64,000 bases of DNA from Helichrysum umbraculigerum (Eukaryota; Streptophyta; Magnoliopsida; Asterales; Asteraceae), in contig CATIUR010000003.1 of assembly GCA_949592205.1 (NCBI GenBank), positions 163,111,759 through 163,175,758 of the forward strand, written 5' to 3'. The notes under the pieces are model-generated. The model made no database searches, had not been told where the DNA came from, and worked only from the letters and a program-made list of their open reading frames with translations. The stretch's first letter is position 1. Every line of letters starts with the position of its first letter. Positions 61,688 through 64,000 of this stretch are shown here, piece by piece. Made by a program: the position numbers and the translations under genes.

Positions 61688-63319
61688 GTGTTTAGAGTGT
61701 ACTTGGTTTCCTAAGAGAAGTGTATTTGATTTTTACCATTTAAGGTAGGCTGTGGAGCTAAGAGAGGCAAATTTGGATGACTTGTGAATCATAAGCATAA
61801 GCTTCTGCTCGTTTACGTACATACTTGCATGTTTTTCCTTAATTTCAATTACTCTTGACGAACAATTTATGTTTTTATTTTTCTTCCTATAATAAACAGT
61901 GAGCTTGGTTGTAGTGCATGTGTTATGTGTTATGGCTTTAGTAGATTATTATTTCCAAGAATTGAATGTAGAAAACACGTGCTGCTTTTTAATTTAGGCC
62001 GGGAGGGGTAAGATCATGGATGGATCGGATGGGTTGTTTAGAGCATCTTCAATGGGTGTTTATGATTAGATATCGAGTAATTATAATTTTCTTTAATTAC
62101 TTTTAATTTGATTTATAACATTTAGAGTTACATTAACGTACCTATAGTTTATACTTTATTAAATTTACCAATAACATATATGGTGCCAAAAAGTCTTTAA
62201 AAATTGCATACGTGAATTAATTAGTTCCTTTATTCGGAGCACCCATTACACGTTTACTAGCTAGTAACTCGCGCAATGAGGCGGAAACAAATTCAAATTA
62301 AATCGGTTAAAAAAGATGATTATGTGTTAAGATATTGATTAGAATGATATGTCTTAAATCGAACAAAATAATAATAATATAAAGTAATATGATGAATAAC
62401 ACTTAAAACATAAAAAAATCATCATTAACAAGCATAAAGTTTTGTATTATGAATAAGTTTTGTGAGTTGTAGATTGTGCATAATTAGTGTTTTAAGTATT
62501 TTAAAGAGAGAGTGTGATATGTTTTATGAGTAGAGATTATGATATGTTTTATGAGTAGAGATTATCACTTAATATCAATTAATAAATTCTTATAATAGTA
62601 AGTTGAATTTCTTTTTCTATAACTCATTTTTTTTATCTTAGTAAATAAATTTATGAAATCAAATATATAATAAATACAACTTGATCGAATTAGTGCTAAG
62701 GATGTTGTCATCTAACACCATGATCCTTGGTTCAATCCCTACTATTTCAACATTTTTATTAATTTGCCCAATATTATTAACTAGACCATTTGAGTTAATT
62801 AGCCTAACTATTTAGAATGATTAAAAAGAAGGTCCAACCTTTTTATGAAGTAATAATACGTAGAATTCAATTACAATTTTAAAATGTGAAAATATGTTAT
62901 TATGATATTTATTCACGTACTCTTTCTTTTAATTTTCATTTTTTATCATGTCACGTGACTTAATTAGGTGACTAGATACGCTAACATATCGATTCAAGTA
63001 TAAAACATCTCAATTAATCACAATATTACACATGCATCTCAATTAGTGGATGATTTAACATAAAAGAAAAATAAAATACCGTTGAAAAATTAATTTTAGA
63101 TTCAATCTGAATACATTATAGTTTTGTTATAATGTAATTGTTCAAAACAAATTTCAAGTACGTAATCTTATTATTTGATTTTAACACAACGCGTGGACAT
63201 GACAATCCTTATTATATATCAAAAGAAAGCCGCTAAACAATAAATGTAATCTTATATGTTTAAGTATATTGGGAAAAGAAAAGTAAAATAAAAGGAAAAA
63301 GCATCAAAGTATGACCTTT
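61688..63319. other. Downstream of CRK; no gene
   Basis: Begins with the CRK 3' UTR. A Helitron-like CTAG end with a weak hairpin is at 62257-62290. At 62690-62745 (TTAGTGCTAAGGATG, then GGTTCAATCCC) there are A- and B-box-like strings, possibly a SINE head; no TSD was found. The rest is AT-rich. Confidence 0.4.
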
Positions 63320-63636
63320 TCTTTTATATAAAAAAATAACTATCACATATGATACTACATAGTATCATAAGTGATAATAAATTGTACAATTTATAAAACC
63401 TACCAAAAAAAATAAATAAATAAATTCGTCAAAAATATACTATGTGGGATGTCTAATCGAATTGAAGTGAAAAAAAGGTTAATTTTTATGGTGGAATTTT
63501 TATAAATTTTTACTTACCACTTTTTGAGATGTTTAATTTTTAAAAAACGAGAGGAAAAGTGAATTTTAATGAAAACAAATGACGGAGATTGATTCCTTCA
63601 TTCTCATCTAAATTTCCATTATCATTTAAACTCAAC
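63320..63636. mobile_element. Foldback element 3 (truncated relative of elements 1 and 2)
   Basis: The right arm (63420-63636: AAATTCGTCAAAAATATAC ... TTACCACTTTTTGAGATG ... CATTCTCATCTAAATTTCC) follows the same order as element 1 at 11540-11735. The hairpin tip here has ATCACATATGATACTACATA instead of CACATGTG. The outer left arm is missing. Confidence 0.5.
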
Positions 63637-64000
63637 TCAAAAATAATTAATTATCAAGCACTAACATTTAGTGTACTTTAACGAAACGAAATGAATATAA
63701 CAAATGAACATTAAAAAGACATATTACGAAAATGCACGATCGTAAATCAATTAACGTGGCGCAATTCATGTTTCGTCGTATAATAACATCAACTTCTATG
63801 TTCATGTTCATTCATAATTAAACGAACGTCGAGTCTCTACATGTGTGATCGACATTTATCGGGTTGGAATTCATAACTCGGCACATGTGGATTACTAGTA
63901 TACAGGTGATTTAACCGGCGTTAATGTTCCTCGCAGGTGGAGCGCACATGTAACATTGAAATATAGTACGACAGTTAAGGGTACCATCAAGGTTGCCTTT
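63637..64000. other. Spacer at window end
   Basis: Nothing recognised. Confidence 0.3.

Overview
This window is nuclear DNA from a flowering plant, very probably a eudicot and possibly a daisy-family species (the family assignment is a guess). The evidence is small exons with GT-AG introns, plant-only gene families (CRK receptor kinase, DC1 Cys/His-rich proteins, AP180-type clathrin assembly protein, WNK kinase), AT-rich spacers and a dense, nested load of plant transposons. There is no rRNA gene, convincing tRNA gene, operon or CRISPR array.

Layout. 1-2.6 kb: 5' exon of a small, possibly organelle-targeted protein (minus). 2.9-3.6 kb: long-TIR Mutator-like element. 4.9-9.7 kb: a 14-exon ANTH/AP180-type clathrin assembly gene (minus), nearly complete but with a one-base frameshift in exon 4 and doubtful splice sites. 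9.9-14.5 kb: MuDR-like fragment, foldback elements (one tipped with telomere-like repeats), a Pack-MULE-like element with an RCC1/CR4-like fragment and a 22-bp minisatellite, a SINE and a 29-bp micro-insertion. 16.8-18.5 kb: solo LTR (minus). 18.86-20.95 kb: intact two-exon DC1 gene. 21.2-25.8 kb: pieces of the ANTH 5' end, split by a 2.9-kb solo LTR. 27.1-36.2 kb: decayed DC1 paralogue, broken by a solo LTR, a foldback element and a Helitron. 36.4-51.5 kb: Helitron territory, with an unrecognised membrane-protein pseudogene (minus) and a WNK kinase pseudogene (plus). 51.9-52.1 kb: a further ANTH exon-1 fragment. 53.3-55.2 kb: foldbacks, MITEs and microsatellites. 56.0-61.7 kb: complete seven-exon CRK gene encoding 669 residues. 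61.7-64 kb: no gene seen.

Only the CRK gene and the first DC1 gene look fully intact; both belong to families tied to stress and immune signalling. The repeated association of DC1 copies with ANTH 5'-end pieces shows that a DC1-ANTH block was duplicated and then separated by about 20 kb of nested insertions. The main points of interest are gene-fragment capture (WNK in a Helitron, RCC1-like in a Pack-MULE), a solo-LTR family with a 73-74-bp tandem array of palindromic cores, and two tiny insertions that share a core and carry long target duplications.
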